The notes under the pieces are model-generated. The model was not told the DNA's origin, searched no databases, and saw only the letters and a list, made by a program, of their open reading frames with translations. Made by a program: the position numbers and the translations under genes. Shown piece by piece: positions 8,332 to 16,875 of a DNA stretch of 39,371 nucleotides (the stretch's first letter is position 1; each line of letters opens with the position of its first letter). Source of the stretch: Flavobacteriales bacterium (GTDB lineage Bacteria; Bacteroidota; Bacteroidia; Flavobacteriales_D; Sanyastnellaceae); assembly GCA_028823145.1 (NCBI GenBank), contig JAPKCA010000009.1:1-39371 (forward strand). The letters are read 5' to 3'.

Positions 8332-8928
8332 ATGGAGTTGCCCACGATTGTGTTTGCTACGCACAATGCGAACAAAGTTGAAGAATTGCGGCAAATGCTT
8401 GAGGGATACTACCGCGTCCAATCCCTTACCGATATCGGGTGCCATGAACCCATTGTGGAAGATGCGGACACGCTAGCAGGCAACGCACGGATCAAGGCTC
8501 GTTATGTAAAGGATCATTACGGTTTGGATTGTTTTGCGGATGACACTGGCTTGGAAGTAGATGCGCTTGGTGGCCAGCCGGGGGTGAAAACTGCTCGTTA
8601 TGCGGGTGAAGACGCGGATTCGGCTGCCAATATGAATAAATTATTGAAGGCCCTCCAAGAGGTGCAAGCAGATCAACGAACCGCACGTTTTCGAACCTCA
8701 ATCTGTTTGATTCAAGGTGAAATGGAGGTGTTGATTGAGGGGGTCTGCGAAGGCAAGATTGCCCGAGAACAATCAGGGGCTGCTGGATTTGGCTACGACC
8801 CCGTTTTTCTACCGGAAGGATCAAACTGCACCTTTGCGGAAATGAAGCCGCAGGATAAGCATGCCTTAAGCCATCGGGGAAGAGCCGTGAGAAAAATGGT
8901 GGATGATTTGTTGGCAAGCTTTGATTGA
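8332..8928 (+). CDS. rdgB: Non-canonical purine NTP pyrophosphatase (RdgB/HAM1 family)
   Basis: The enzyme hydrolyses dITP, XTP and similar damaged purine nucleotides to monophosphates, keeping them out of DNA and RNA. The 198-residue protein begins with the family strand IVFATHNANKVEEL, has the substrate-binding FADDTGLEVDALGGQPGVKTARYAG, and ends with AAGFGYDPVFLPEG and KHALSHRGRAV. I chose ATG 8332 because it places the nucleotide-binding strand within six residues of the N-terminus, as in E. coli RdgB; ATG 8299 would overlap menE and add 11 residues. It follows menE by 14 bases and is probably co-transcribed with the men operon. Confidence 0.94.
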   Translation: MELPTIVFATHNANKVEELRQMLEGYYRVQSLTDIGCHEPIVEDADTLAGNARIKARYVKDHYGLDCFADDTGLEVDALGGQPGVKTARYAGEDADSAANMNKLLKALQEVQADQRTARFRTSICLIQGEMEVLIEGVCEGKIAREQSGAAGFGYDPVFLPEGSNCTFAEMKPQDKHALSHRGRAVRKMVDDLLASFD

Positions 8929-8985
8929 AAAGGATGGCTACATCAGAAGAAGTTGCATCTTTGTCCAAGCAAATGCCCTGAGCAT

Positions 8986-9939
8986 ATGAATTATCTGGAT
9001 TTTGAAGAACCCATTCGCCTACTGCGCGATCAGCTCACCCAGGCGAAGGAACTGCAGGAGTCGAGTGATGTGGATATGCAAGACCTCGTTGAGGATTTGG
9101 AGTCAAAAATCCGCGAGGTCACGGAAAAGGTGTTTTCCAACCTCACGCCTTGGCAGCGGGTGCAGGTGAGTCGCCATCCCGACAGACCATATACCTTGAA
9201 TTTCATCGAAGCGTTAACCGATGGAAATTTTATGGAAATCCATGGAGACCGGACGATAGGAGATGATAAGGCAATGGTAGGGGGGTTCGGATTTATCGAT
9301 GACCAATCGGTGATGTTTATTGGTCAGCAAAAGGGAATCAACACCAAGATGCGTCAGTTCCGCAACTTTGGAATGGCCAACCCTGAGGGGTATCGAAAAG
9401 CACTTCGCTTGATGAAGCTTGCTGAAAAATTTAACCGACCTGTAGTGACCCTTATCGATACACCAGGTGCTTATCCTGGGCTCGAGGCGGAGGAACGTGG
9501 GCAAGGTGAAGCGATTGCCCGAAATCTGATTGAAATGTGCCAGCTGAAGGTGCCGATTATCTGCATCATCATTGGAGAAGGCGCTTCAGGGGGAGCTTTG
9601 GGAATTGGGATTGGGGATCGCGTTTTGATGCTAGAAAATACCTGGTATTCTGTAATCAGTCCTGAATCGTGTTCTTCCATCTTGTGGAGGAATTGGGAGC
9701 ACAAAGTGGAAGCTGCAGAAGCCCTGAAGTTAACAGGGGACGATATGCTCAACTTGAAGCTCATCGATGGCATCATTCCAGAGCCATTGGGTGGAGCACA
9801 TGCCGATCGAGACTCCATGTATTCACAGGTAAAAAAAGAAATCAAAACGCATTTGAACAAGCTCATGCCGATGGATTCGAATAAGCGAATTGACCAACGT
9901 ATTCGAAAGTTCTCATCCATGGGGGTGGTACATGGCTGA
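8986..9939 (+). CDS. accA: Acetyl-CoA carboxylase carboxyltransferase subunit alpha
   Basis: AccA is one half of the carboxyltransferase that transfers CO2 from biotin to acetyl-CoA, forming malonyl-CoA. The 317-residue protein opens with [10 protein letters not shown] and the coiled N-terminal [15 protein letters not shown] segment. It continues with the core [53 protein letters not shown] and [18 protein letters not shown] chose ATG 8986, matching the usual xxYLDFE start; the ORF-track start at 8953 adds 11 residues that do not resemble AccA. It lies 57 bases after rdgB. No strong terminator is visible before the next gene, which has its own -7 box. Confidence 0.97.
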   Translation: MNYLDFEEPIRLLRDQLTQAKELQESSDVDMQDLVEDLESKIREVTEKVFSNLTPWQRVQVSRHPDRPYTLNFIEALTDGNFMEIHGDRTIGDDKAMVGGFGFIDDQSVMFIGQQKGINTKMRQFRNFGMANPEGYRKALRLMKLAEKFNRPVVTLIDTPGAYPGLEAEERGQGEAIARNLIEMCQLKVPIICIIIGEGASGGALGIGIGDRVLMLENTWYSVISPESCSSILWRNWEHKVEAAEALKLTGDDMLNLKLIDGIIPEPLGGAHADRDSMYSQVKKEIKTHLNKLMPMDSNKRIDQRIRKFSSMGVVHG

Positions 9940-9957
9940 GGTTGTCCTTGTATTCCT

Positions 9958-9965
9958 TAGTTTTG
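9958..9965 (+). promoter_or_regulatory. Bacteroidota -7 element (TAGTTTTG) upstream of the TPR lipoprotein gene
   Basis: TAGTTTTG fits the TAnnTTTG consensus exactly and lies about 32 bases before the ATG at 9997. The nearest upstream TTG is only about 13 bases away, so the -33 element is poor. Assignment rests on the -7 match and position. Confidence 0.5.
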
Positions 9966-9996
9966 TCACGAATTCTGACGATTCACAACACAAAGA

Positions 9997-11709
9997 ATGA
10001 ACTGTATCAATCAACATTGGAAGACTCCCCTCATTTGGGTTGCTGCTTCTGCTCTGTTTCTCGCGGGCTGTACTGGCTTGGGAAGCATGGAAAAAGAAAT
10101 GGAGACTTTAGGTCTCGAGGCTTCACCAGAACCGCTCATCTTGCGAGGGGATCAGGTGGAATTGAAAATTGAAGGGAAATTCCCGCCCAAGTACTTTGCC
10201 AAAAAAGTAAGTGTTGAGGCAACGCCTGTCTTGACGTGGGAAGGAGGCTCTGCGGAATATGATTCCCAAGGATTTCAAGGTGAAGCTGCTGCAGGAAACT
10301 ATATGGTGGTGCCATTTGAATCCGGAAAGGCATTTGTCTATGAAGCATCGGTCGCATACGACCCTGGCATGGAAGATGAAGCGGAATTGGCTGTTCGAAT
10401 TTCGGGAACTCAAGGCAACAAGTCAGCTACATTTGAGCCCTATGTTATTGGTGCGGGTGTCATCACCACGGCATTATGGGTTCAACCGGATGATCAGTTT
10501 ATTGCCGTGCCTGATGCGTATCAGCGTGTTATTTCATTCACGCAGAATGCGACCGTCAATTACAGCAAGAATGCTTCTAGCGTTCGTGGTTCAGAATTGA
10601 AAGATGCGGATTGGAAAGAATTGCGCTCTTTGATTCAATTGTCTGCAGAAGCTGATAGCGTGACGTTAACCGGTGTTACCATTGAAGCTTATGCGTCTCC
10701 CGAGGGAGAGATTACCTTGAATGAAGATTTGGCCATCGACCGTGCTGGATCGGCGTCCAAAGCCATGGCAAATGAATTGAAGCGCTCAAAGGTGGCTGTT
10801 GATGATGCCTTCTACAACGAGGTGCCTCTGGGTGAAGATTGGAATGGATTCAAATCGTTGATGCAAGGTTCTTCCATCGCCGATAAAAACTTGATTTTGC
10901 GTGTATTGGAAATGTACTCGGACAAAAACAAGCGGGAAGAAGAAATCCGAAACATAGCCAAAACGTATCAGGAGATTGAAAAGGAGATTCTCCCAGAATT
11001 GCGTCGCTCGCAAATGGCCGTCTCATATGATGTCGAAGGATACACAGACGATGAGTTAATATCGCTTTGTATGGACAGTCCATTGGTATTGACTGCAGAT
11101 GAGTTGCTGTATTCAGCGACCTTGTTTGAAGACGTGAACACCACGTTGATGGTCTATAAACATGGAATGAAGTTTCACGCAAACGACTACCGTTTATACA
11201 ACAATGCCGGTTGGTGTTTGACGCAAACGAATCGGAATAACCAAGCGAAAGAGTTTTTCAATCAAGCGCTTGGTTTGGAGCGAAACAAAGCAGTCTTGAA
11301 TAATGTGGCTGCCATCATGCGCCAGGAAGGGGACGTTGATGGTGCGATGAAATTATTGAATGAAGCGGCGGGCGCTGGACCGGAGGTTGGATACAACAAA
11401 GGAATTGTTTTGATTCAAAAAGGGGACTACCCGTCAGCGATTTCCGTTATGGGCCGCGTGACGACTGTCAACTTGGCTTTGGCTAAAATGCTCAATGGGG
11501 ATGCTGCAGGAGCAAAGACGACTCTAGAGAATGCCGATGACGATAGTGCTGTTGCGAGTTATCTGATGGCTGTGGCTTGTGCCCGACTTGGAGATGCAAA
11601 CGGTGTTAAGGTGCACTTGGCTGATGCCTTGGCGAAAGATCCAAGTCTGCGTGCGAAAGCAGATAAGGATTTGGAATTTCGTGATGTGCGAAGCGAGTTG
11701 GGTATGTAA
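9997..11709 (+). CDS. Lipoprotein with OmpA-like segment and tetratricopeptide repeats
   Basis: The 570-residue protein starts with a lipoprotein signal peptide ending in FLAGC, with C25 as the acylated cysteine, so it is probably anchored in the outer membrane facing the periplasm. Residues about 45-200 look beta-rich and are not recognised. Residues about 222-262 hold TIEAYASPEGEITLNEDL followed by IDRAGSASKA, which resembles the OmpA C-terminal pattern in which N, L and R residues line the peptidoglycan site. Residues about 380-550 contain TPR-like helices (for example NNAGWCLTQTNRNNQAKEFFNQAL). Its function is unknown; a scaffold or envelope-integrity role is inferred. It is a single-gene unit with its own -7 box and a strong terminator. 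Confidence 0.75.
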   Translation: MNCINQHWKTPLIWVAASALFLAGCTGLGSMEKEMETLGLEASPEPLILRGDQVELKIEGKFPPKYFAKKVSVEATPVLTWEGGSAEYDSQGFQGEAAAGNYMVVPFESGKAFVYEASVAYDPGMEDEAELAVRISGTQGNKSATFEPYVIGAGVITTALWVQPDDQFIAVPDAYQRVISFTQNATVNYSKNASSVRGSELKDADWKELRSLIQLSAEADSVTLTGVTIEAYASPEGEITLNEDLAIDRAGSASKAMANELKRSKVAVDDAFYNEVPLGEDWNGFKSLMQGSSIADKNLILRVLEMYSDKNKREEEIRNIAKTYQEIEKEILPELRRSQMAVSYDVEGYTDDELISLCMDSPLVLTADELLYSATLFEDVNTTLMVYKHGMKFHANDYRLYNNAGWCLTQTNRNNQAKEFFNQALGLERNKAVLNNVAAIMRQEGDVDGAMKLLNEAAGAGPEVGYNKGIVLIQKGDYPSAISVMGRVTTVNLALAKMLNGDAAGAKTTLENADDDSAVASYLMAVACARLGDANGVKVHLADALAKDPSLRAKADKDLEFRDVRSELGM

Positions 11710-11731
11710 CGAATCCTAAAGGATTTCAAAT

Positions 11732-11767
11732 AAAAAAGCCTCTCCAAATAACGGAGAGGCTTTTTTT
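11732..11767. terminator. Strong bidirectional rho-independent terminator
   Basis: GCCTCTCC (11738-11745) and GGAGAGGC (11753-11760) form a perfect eight-base stem with a seven-base loop. It is preceded by six A and followed by seven T, so it can stop transcripts from both sides. It separates the lipoprotein gene from the convergent SpoU methyltransferase gene. Confidence 0.93.
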
Positions 11768-11843
11768 GTGGCTGACATTTGAGCGAATGAGTACTGGTGG
11801 GGTTGCCATTGACGGGGGCGCTCGTCGAGGAGACAGCAGTCAA

Positions 11844-12368
11844 TCAAGTGGGCAGTCCAATACGCTGTGCGGCGTGCCACAAAACAATGCCAGCGCACAC
11901 GCTGACATTCAGGCTTTGCTTGACCCCAAATTGAGGAATTTCAACAACGCAATCAGCTGCTTCGCAAGTGGCTTGCTGCACTCCTTTCACTTCATTTCCG
12001 AAAACGACCGCCCACTTCTCTCCAGCCGTCGGTTGCCAATCCAATAGGGAAACACTTCCTTCTGTTTGTTCGATGGCTGCAATGTGGTAGCCTTCTTTGC
12101 GTAATTGGGCCAAGGCGCTAAGACCATCGCTGTGTGCCCTCCATGGGAGATGGTCCGTAGCTCCCAAGGCGCTTTTCAAGATGTCTCGATGAGGTGGATG
12201 AGCTGTGTAGCCGCACAATTCAATTCCGCTGATTCGAAAAGCGTCCCCCGTCCTAAAAAATGACCCAACGTTCAAACCAGAGCGAATATCCTCCAACACG
12301 ACGCGTAAGGGAATGGGATTCGATGTCGCGTAAGTGGCTGAACTCGTTCTGTTTCCTAGGGGACTCAT
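11844..12368 (-). CDS. SpoU/TrmH-family RNA 2'-O-methyltransferase
   Basis: The 174-residue protein is a SPOUT-class SAM-dependent enzyme that methylates a ribose 2'-OH in tRNA or rRNA. The three SpoU motifs are present: IRSGLNVGSFFRTGDAF, WAVVFGNEVKGV, and IPQFGVKQSLNVSVCAGIVL at the knot. I chose the ATG whose complement is 12366-12368 (MSPLGNRTSS), four bases after the uvrB stop; the track start lies 16 codons earlier, inside uvrB. The gene is thus the second in a uvrB operon. The target nucleotide cannot be deduced; TrmH (Gm18) is one possibility, but the protein is shorter than classical TrmH. Confidence 0.88.
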   Translation of the reverse strand: MSPLGNRTSSATYATSNPIPLRVVLEDIRSGLNVGSFFRTGDAFRISGIELCGYTAHPPHRDILKSALGATDHLPWRAHSDGLSALAQLRKEGYHIAAIEQTEGSVSLLDWQPTAGEKWAVVFGNEVKGVQQATCEAADCVVEIPQFGVKQSLNVSVCAGIVLWHAAQRIGLPT

Positions 12369-12372
12369 GGGC

Positions 12373-14397
12373 CTATCGTTTTGATTTTTCCAACGTTTGG
12401 AGAGCGAACAATTCATCTCGCAATCGGGCCGCTTCCATGAAGTCTAACTCCTTTGCAGCTCGCTCCATTTGTTGCTTGGTGCGCGCAATGGTTTTCACTA
12501 AAGCCTCTTTGCTCATGGATTTCACGACCGGATCTTGTGCAATGGCTTCAAGTGGAATGATGGGCTCGGCAGCCAGGTGTCGAGGGCGACCATCGATGCT
12601 GTTGTTTTGCTCGAACAACGTGTTTCGTTGCTTTCGAATCTGCTGAGGTTCGATGCCGTTGGCCGTATTAAACTCTTCTTGCTTCTTCCTCCGTCTTGAA
12701 GTCTCATCGATCGTTTGTGCCATGGAAGCCGTGGTCCGATCAGCATACATGATTACGCGCCCTTGGATGTTTCGAGCCGCACGCCCAGCAGTTTGGGTTA
12801 ACGAACGGTTGGATCGCAGAAATCCTTCTTTGTCCGCATCCATGATTGCCACCAAGGCTACTTCCGGTAAATCGAGTCCTTCTCGCAACAAATTCACCCC
12901 AACCAAGACATCAAACACGCCATCCCGGAGTTCGCGTAATATCTCTACACGGTCCAATGTTTTGACATCCGAATGGATGTAGCGTGTTTTGATGCTCAAC
13001 CGGTCGAGGTATTTTGTCAATTCCTCGGCCATTCGTTTCGTGAGGGTGGTAACGAGAATGCGATCGCCTGCAGCAATGGTGACCTGGATCTCGCCAATCA
13101 AATCATCGACTTGATGCTCGCAGGGGCGAACCTCGATGGGGGGGTCGAGGAGGCCAGTGGGTCGGATGACTTGCTCTACCACGACCCCTTCTGATTTTTC
13201 AAGCTCATAATCAGCAGGCGTGGCCGAGACATAGATTATTTGCTTGGTAATCTCGTGAAATTCATCCGCTTTTAAAGGGCGGTTGTCCAATGCAGAAGGC
13301 AGCCGGAATCCATACTCGATCAAGGCTGTTTTTCGGGACCGATCTCCACCATACATAGCGCCAATTTGGGGTATGGTGACATGGCTCTCATCCACAACCA
13401 AAAGAAAATCATCGGCGAAATAATCCAGCAGGCAGAAGGGGCGTTCTCCCTGTTTGCGCCGGTCAAAATACCGACTGTAGTTTTCGATGCCGCTACAAAA
13501 TCCGATTTCCTTGATCATCTCCAAATCATAGAGTACCCGGTCTTCAAGGCGTTTCGATTCCAATAATTTGGATTGCTCCTGGAAAAAAGTCTTTTGCTTT
13601 TCAAGATCCTGTTGGATTTCCCAGACGGCTTGATCGGTGGTGGACTTGCTGGCGACAAATAAATTAGCAGGATAAACAACGATGTTGTCAAATTCGTTGA
13701 TGGTTTGCCCCGTCTCGGGATCAATGGTCTCGAGCTTTTCGATTTCATCTCCCCAGAATTGAATGCGCAAGGCATGGTCGGCATACGCCAAATACACATC
13801 GACGGTGTCACCTTGAACGCGAAAAGTTCCTCGCTTAAACTCTGCCCGCGTGCGACTATAAAGGCTGCTGACAAGTGCGTGAAGGAAAGCGTTGCGCCCC
13901 CATTTCTGTCCCACCTTTAAAGGGATAACACTTTTATGGAATTCTACAGGATTGCCAATTCCATAGATGCAACTGATGGAGGCTACAACGATGACATCTC
14001 GTCTTCCACTCAGGAGCGCAGAGGTGGTGCTCAAGCGAAGTTTTTCTATTTCCTCGTTGATGGCCAGATCCTTTTCTATGTACGTGTTGGTCGAAGCGAT
14101 GTAAGCCTCCGGTTGGTAGTAATCATAGTAACTCACGAAGTACTCGACGAGGTTTTCCGGGAAGAATTCTTTGAATTCACTGTAGAGCTGCGCGGCAAGT
14201 GTTTTGTTGTGGCTTAACACCAAAGTCGGGCGCTGCGTTTGAACAATCACGTTGGCCGCCGTAAAGGTTTTTCCAGAGCCCGTGACCCCGAGTAGGGTTT
14301 GGTGCTTGGTCCCCTGTTCTATCCCTTCGACCAATTGCCGAATGGCTTCCGGCTGATCGCCCGCCGGTTCGTAATGGCTTTGGAGTTTGAATTGCAT
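12373..14397 (-). CDS. uvrB: UvrABC excinuclease subunit B
   Basis: UvrB is the damage-verifying helicase-like subunit of nucleotide excision repair. It is loaded by UvrA and recruits UvrC. The 674-residue length is normal. Visible features are Walker A (GVTGSGKTFT), SHNKTLAAQL, the beta-hairpin region YFVSYYDYYQPEAY, the DESH helicase box in VVDESHVTIPQ, motif V/VI regions GVNLLREGLDLPEV and QTAGRAARN, and a C-terminal UVR domain (MERAAKELDFMEAARLRDEL) that contacts UvrC. A -7 box TAACTTTG lies just upstream. The SpoU methyltransferase gene follows after four bases. Confidence 0.98.
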   Translation of the reverse strand: MQFKLQSHYEPAGDQPEAIRQLVEGIEQGTKHQTLLGVTGSGKTFTAANVIVQTQRPTLVLSHNKTLAAQLYSEFKEFFPENLVEYFVSYYDYYQPEAYIASTNTYIEKDLAINEEIEKLRLSTTSALLSGRRDVIVVASISCIYGIGNPVEFHKSVIPLKVGQKWGRNAFLHALVSSLYSRTRAEFKRGTFRVQGDTVDVYLAYADHALRIQFWGDEIEKLETIDPETGQTINEFDNIVVYPANLFVASKSTTDQAVWEIQQDLEKQKTFFQEQSKLLESKRLEDRVLYDLEMIKEIGFCSGIENYSRYFDRRKQGERPFCLLDYFADDFLLVVDESHVTIPQIGAMYGGDRSRKTALIEYGFRLPSALDNRPLKADEFHEITKQIIYVSATPADYELEKSEGVVVEQVIRPTGLLDPPIEVRPCEHQVDDLIGEIQVTIAAGDRILVTTLTKRMAEELTKYLDRLSIKTRYIHSDVKTLDRVEILRELRDGVFDVLVGVNLLREGLDLPEVALVAIMDADKEGFLRSNRSLTQTAGRAARNIQGRVIMYADRTTASMAQTIDETSRRRKKQEEFNTANGIEPQQIRKQRNTLFEQNNSIDGRPRHLAAEPIIPLEAIAQDPVVKSMSKEALVKTIARTKQQMERAAKELDFMEAARLRDELFALQTLEKSKR

Positions 14398-14410
14398 GAT
14401 GCTTGCCCTT

Positions 14411-14418
14411 CAAAGTTA
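14411..14418 (-). promoter_or_regulatory. Bacteroidota -7 element for uvrB
   Basis: On the minus strand the bases read TAACTTTG, an exact TAnnTTTG match, identical to the rpsU -7 box. It lies 13 bases before the uvrB ATG, implying a leader of under ten bases. No TTG lies at the expected -33 position, so this half of the promoter is weak. Confidence 0.5.
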
Positions 14419-14453
14419 CGTTGTGCCATGTTTCTTCCGGGGTAGAAATAGGA

Positions 14454-14490
14454 CAAACAAAAAAGCCAGACCGAATAGGCCTGGCTTTTT
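14454..14490 (-). terminator. Terminator of the rpsF-rpsR-rplI operon
   Basis: AAAAAGCCAG (14460-14469) and CTGGCTTTTT (14481-14490) form a perfect ten-base stem. Read on the minus strand, the stem is followed by TTTTTTGTTTG. It begins about 20 bases after the rplI stop codon. Confidence 0.92.
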
Positions 14491-14509
14491 GGGGTAGTCT
14501 TGAGTAAGG

Positions 14510-14956
14510 TTAGTCAGCGACGACATCAAACGGCATAGTGACAATCAAGTCTTTGTGCAATTTAATGGTGGCTTCGTACGAGCCCAACTCCTTGATGCTA
14601 TCATCTCCAAGTTGGATTTGTTTGCGTTCAATGCTGTGGCCTGCGGCTTGAATGGCTTCTGCCAATTGAATCGAGTTGACTGAACCAAAGATTTTGCCGT
14701 TTTCGCCGGCCTTCGCTCCAATCTTCAGTTTCAATCCTTCTAATTTTTTAGCCAATGCTTGTGCCTCGTCCATCGCTTTAGAGGCTTTGTGGGCCTGTTG
14801 CTTGATGACTTCGGCAACCACCTTACGTGCAGATGCAGTAGCGTTAATAGCCATGCCCTGAGGAATGAGAAAGTTGCGTGCGTGTCCGTCCTTGACAGTC
14901 ACGATGTCGTGCTTGCTGCCAAGCAGGTCGACGTCTTGCTTCAGAATGATGTCCAT
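14510..14956 (-). CDS. rplI: 50S ribosomal protein bL9
   Basis: The 148-residue protein matches bL9: the N-terminal rRNA-binding domain MDIILKQDVDLLGSKHDIVTVKDGHARNFL(I)P pattern, a long central helix rich in A and K, and a C-terminal domain beginning GENGKIFGSVN. It binds domain V of 23S rRNA near the L1 stalk and helps maintain reading frame. It is last in the rpsF-rpsR-rplI operon, 11 bases after rpsR, and is followed by a clear terminator. Confidence 0.97.
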   Translation of the reverse strand: MDIILKQDVDLLGSKHDIVTVKDGHARNFLIPQGMAINATASARKVVAEVIKQQAHKASKAMDEAQALAKKLEGLKLKIGAKAGENGKIFGSVNSIQLAEAIQAAGHSIERKQIQLGDDSIKELGSYEATIKLHKDLIVTMPFDVVAD

Positions 14957-14967
14957 GATCGTCGGGT

Positions 14968-15231
14968 TTATCGGAGGTTGTCAGCAACGTAAGGCATCAA
15001 TGCCAAGTGACGAGCCTTCTTAATGGCCTGCGAAACTTTGCGCTGGAACTTCAATGAAGTTCCAGTTAAGCGACGAGGTAAAATTTTGCCTTGCTCATTG
15101 CAAAGCATCAAGAGGAAGCTAGCATCTTTGTAGTCGATGTACTTGAATCCTTTTTTCTTGAATCGGCAGTATTTCTCCTTTTGGGTGTCAATACTGATGG
15201 GGTTCAGGTAACGGACGTTCTTGTCAGCCAT
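14968..15231 (-). CDS. rpsR: 30S ribosomal protein bS18
   Basis: The 87-residue protein has the bS18 core [51 protein letters not shown]. It binds the 30S platform together with bS6, and in Bacteroidota it helps form the pocket that holds the 16S rRNA 3' tail. It is the middle gene of the operon, 18 bases after rpsF. Confidence 0.97.
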   Translation of the reverse strand: MADKNVRYLNPISIDTQKEKYCRFKKKGFKYIDYKDASFLLMLCNEQGKILPRRLTGTSLKFQRKVSQAIKKARHLALMPYVADNLR

Positions 15232-15249
15232 GATGTTTCAGTTTGAGAT

Positions 15250-15615
15250 TTAAGCCTCTTCGGCATTTTCTGGAGCAGCCTTTGGTTGGCTCGCTTTGTT
15301 GCGACGAGATTCGGCATAGACAGCGTGGTGCTTATCCATCCTTGTCGTGAGGAATCGGATGATTCGCTCGTCTCTCCGGAATTCAGTTTCGAAGGGTGTG
15401 ATTACAGAAGGGTCGATGTCGAACTCCATCAATTGATAGAAGCCCGTGGACTTCTTTTGAATGGGGTAAGCCAACTTCCGTAATCCCCATGATTCTTCAT
15501 GACCAATGGAAGCTCCATTGTCCTTGAGGAATGCACGGTACTTCTCTACTGTTTCCGCTACCTGCTCAGCAGATAGCACGGGAGTCATAATGAAAACAGT
15601 TTCGTAACGGTTCAT
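15250..15615 (-). CDS. rpsF: 30S ribosomal protein bS6
   Basis: The 121-residue protein matches bS6, with the start [37 protein letters not shown] and the [16 protein letters not shown] end of the fold. A charged, disordered tail of about 20 residues follows. bS6 binds bS18 on the 30S platform. It is first in the operon and has a well-formed promoter just upstream. Its start gives a leader of roughly 20 bases without a Shine-Dalgarno, normal for this phylum. Confidence 0.97.
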   Translation of the reverse strand: MNRYETVFIMTPVLSAEQVAETVEKYRAFLKDNGASIGHEESWGLRKLAYPIQKKSTGFYQLMEFDIDPSVITPFETEFRRDERIIRFLTTRMDKHHAVYAESRRNKASQPKAAPENAEEA

Positions 15616-15642
15616 GTAGAACGGGGTTTGTTAAATGGGGGG

Positions 15643-15673
15643 CAAAAATAGCTAAGGAAATACTGAAATGCAA
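15643..15673 (-). promoter_or_regulatory. Promoter of the rpsF operon
   Basis: On the minus strand there is TTG (complement of 15671-15673), a 20-base spacer and TATTTTTG (complement of 15643-15650). This matches the Bacteroidota sigma-ABfr consensus. The -7 box lies about 28 bases before the rpsF ATG. Confidence 0.82.
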
Positions 15674-15792
15674 TAGCTTTTTGGTCTGTTTTACAGTCCA
15701 ATAGGATATGCTAAGTGCCGCAGTGTTCGTGGGCTGTTCAAAACTCCACTTCTACGGGGCAAAGATGCATCCGATATTCGCAGAGTATTCGC

Positions 15793-16875
15793 ATGGAACA
15801 AACGTCATCTACATATACCGTATCTGCCTTGAAGTACCGCCCCCAGAAATGGGATGCGGTCGTGGGACAAGAAGGGGTTACTCGCACGCTAATGCAGGCG
15901 ATTGAGCAAAACCAGGTTGCGCAAGCCTACTTGTTTTGTGGTCCTCGTGGCGTAGGCAAAACCACCTCAGCTCGAATTTTTGCTCGGGCCATCAACGACT
16001 TTGATGCGTCGAGTACGGAGGATTACGCCTTCAACGTCTTTGAACTTGATGCAGCTTCGAACAATAAAGTAGAGGATATCCGTTCCATTGTTGACCAGGT
16101 GCGAATTCCTCCTCAACGGGGTAAATACAAAGTTTACATCATCGACGAGGTGCACATGTTGTCCCAAGCGGCATTCAATGCATTCTTAAAAACATTGGAA
16201 GAGCCACCACCACACGCGGTGTTTATTTTGGCTACTACAGAGAAGCATAAGATTCTGCCAACCATTTTGTCTCGGTGTCAAATTTTTGATTTCAACCGCA
16301 TTACGGTGAATGATATGGTCATCCACTTGCAGGGTATCTGTCAACATGAAGGCATTGAGGCGGAAGAAGAGGCCTTGCATGTTGTGGCGGTGAAAGCGGA
16401 TGGAGCATTGCGGGATGCCTTGAGTATTTTCGATCAGTTGGTTGCATTTGCGGGCAAGAAGCTCACCTACGACGTGGTGGCCGAGCACCTGCATGTGTTG
16501 GATCACCAAACGTATTTTGAGATTGTTCGTTGTGCACTTTCAAGTGAAGTTGCCCCTGCATTGTTGGTCTTGGATGGAATCATTGCTCGCGGATTTGATC
16601 CGCACCACTTCATTGCAGGATTGGGGTCGCATTTGCGAAGTTTATTGGTATGTAAGGACGCATCGACCCTTCAGCTGATGGAAGGCACGGATGATATCCG
16701 CAAGCAATTTTCTGAACAAGCGACGCAAACGGACCTATTGTTCCTGGTTCGTGCATTGGATCATGTCAACCAGGCGGATGTTCAATACCGAGGGAGTAAT
16801 CATCAACGATTGCTCGTTGAACTGACCTTGATGCAAATCTGCTCCCTGAAAGGAGCGGACAAAAAAAAAACATAG
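15793..16875 (+). CDS. dnaX: DNA polymerase III subunit gamma (short, zero-frame product of dnaX)
   Basis: DnaX is the ATPase subunit of the clamp loader. This frame encodes the complete AAA+ region: ALKYRPQKWDAVVGQE, Walker A GPRGVGKTTSARI, Walker B IIDEVHML, the SRC arginine-finger motif in ILSRCQIF, the sensor-2 DGALRDALSIFDQ, and the domain III collar ending LLVELTLMQICSLKGADKKK. I chose ATG 15793 because the ORF-track start at 15715 adds 26 residues without similarity. The cysteine-rich zinc module seen in E. coli between Walker A and ELDAASNN is absent. The frame stops at TAG right after an A10 tract, and a tau-like C-terminal domain continues in the +1 frame. The 360-residue product would therefore equal a gamma form. 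Confidence 0.93.
   Translation: MEQTSSTYTVSALKYRPQKWDAVVGQEGVTRTLMQAIEQNQVAQAYLFCGPRGVGKTTSARIFARAINDFDASSTEDYAFNVFELDAASNNKVEDIRSIVDQVRIPPQRGKYKVYIIDEVHMLSQAAFNAFLKTLEEPPPHAVFILATTEKHKILPTILSRCQIFDFNRITVNDMVIHLQGICQHEGIEAEEEALHVVAVKADGALRDALSIFDQLVAFAGKKLTYDVVAEHLHVLDHQTYFEIVRCALSSEVAPALLVLDGIIARGFDPHHFIAGLGSHLRSLLVCKDASTLQLMEGTDDIRKQFSEQATQTDLLFLVRALDHVNQADVQYRGSNHQRLLVELTLMQICSLKGADKKKT
16849..16875 (+). other. Candidate slippage/frameshift site in dnaX (A10 tract)
   Basis: Ten consecutive A (16861-16870) are read as AAA AAA AAA A in zero frame and are followed by CA TAG. Removing one A, or adding two, joins the zero frame to the downstream open frame as KKK-HSLIPIV; the -1 frame instead stops at TAA 16878-16880. 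An AAAGGAG sequence (16849-16855) ends five bases before the tract. Thermus thermophilus dnaX uses an A9 tract for transcriptional slippage, and E. coli dnaX uses A6G with an upstream Shine-Dalgarno for ribosomal frameshifting. The site is seen directly; its use in vivo is inferred. Confidence 0.6.

Noticed and set aside
15674-15683. TAGCTTTTTG upstream of dnaX as its promoter
   Set aside because: The last base of the -7 consensus does not match, there is no TTG at the -33 position, and the stretch overlaps the -33 region of the rpsF promoter.
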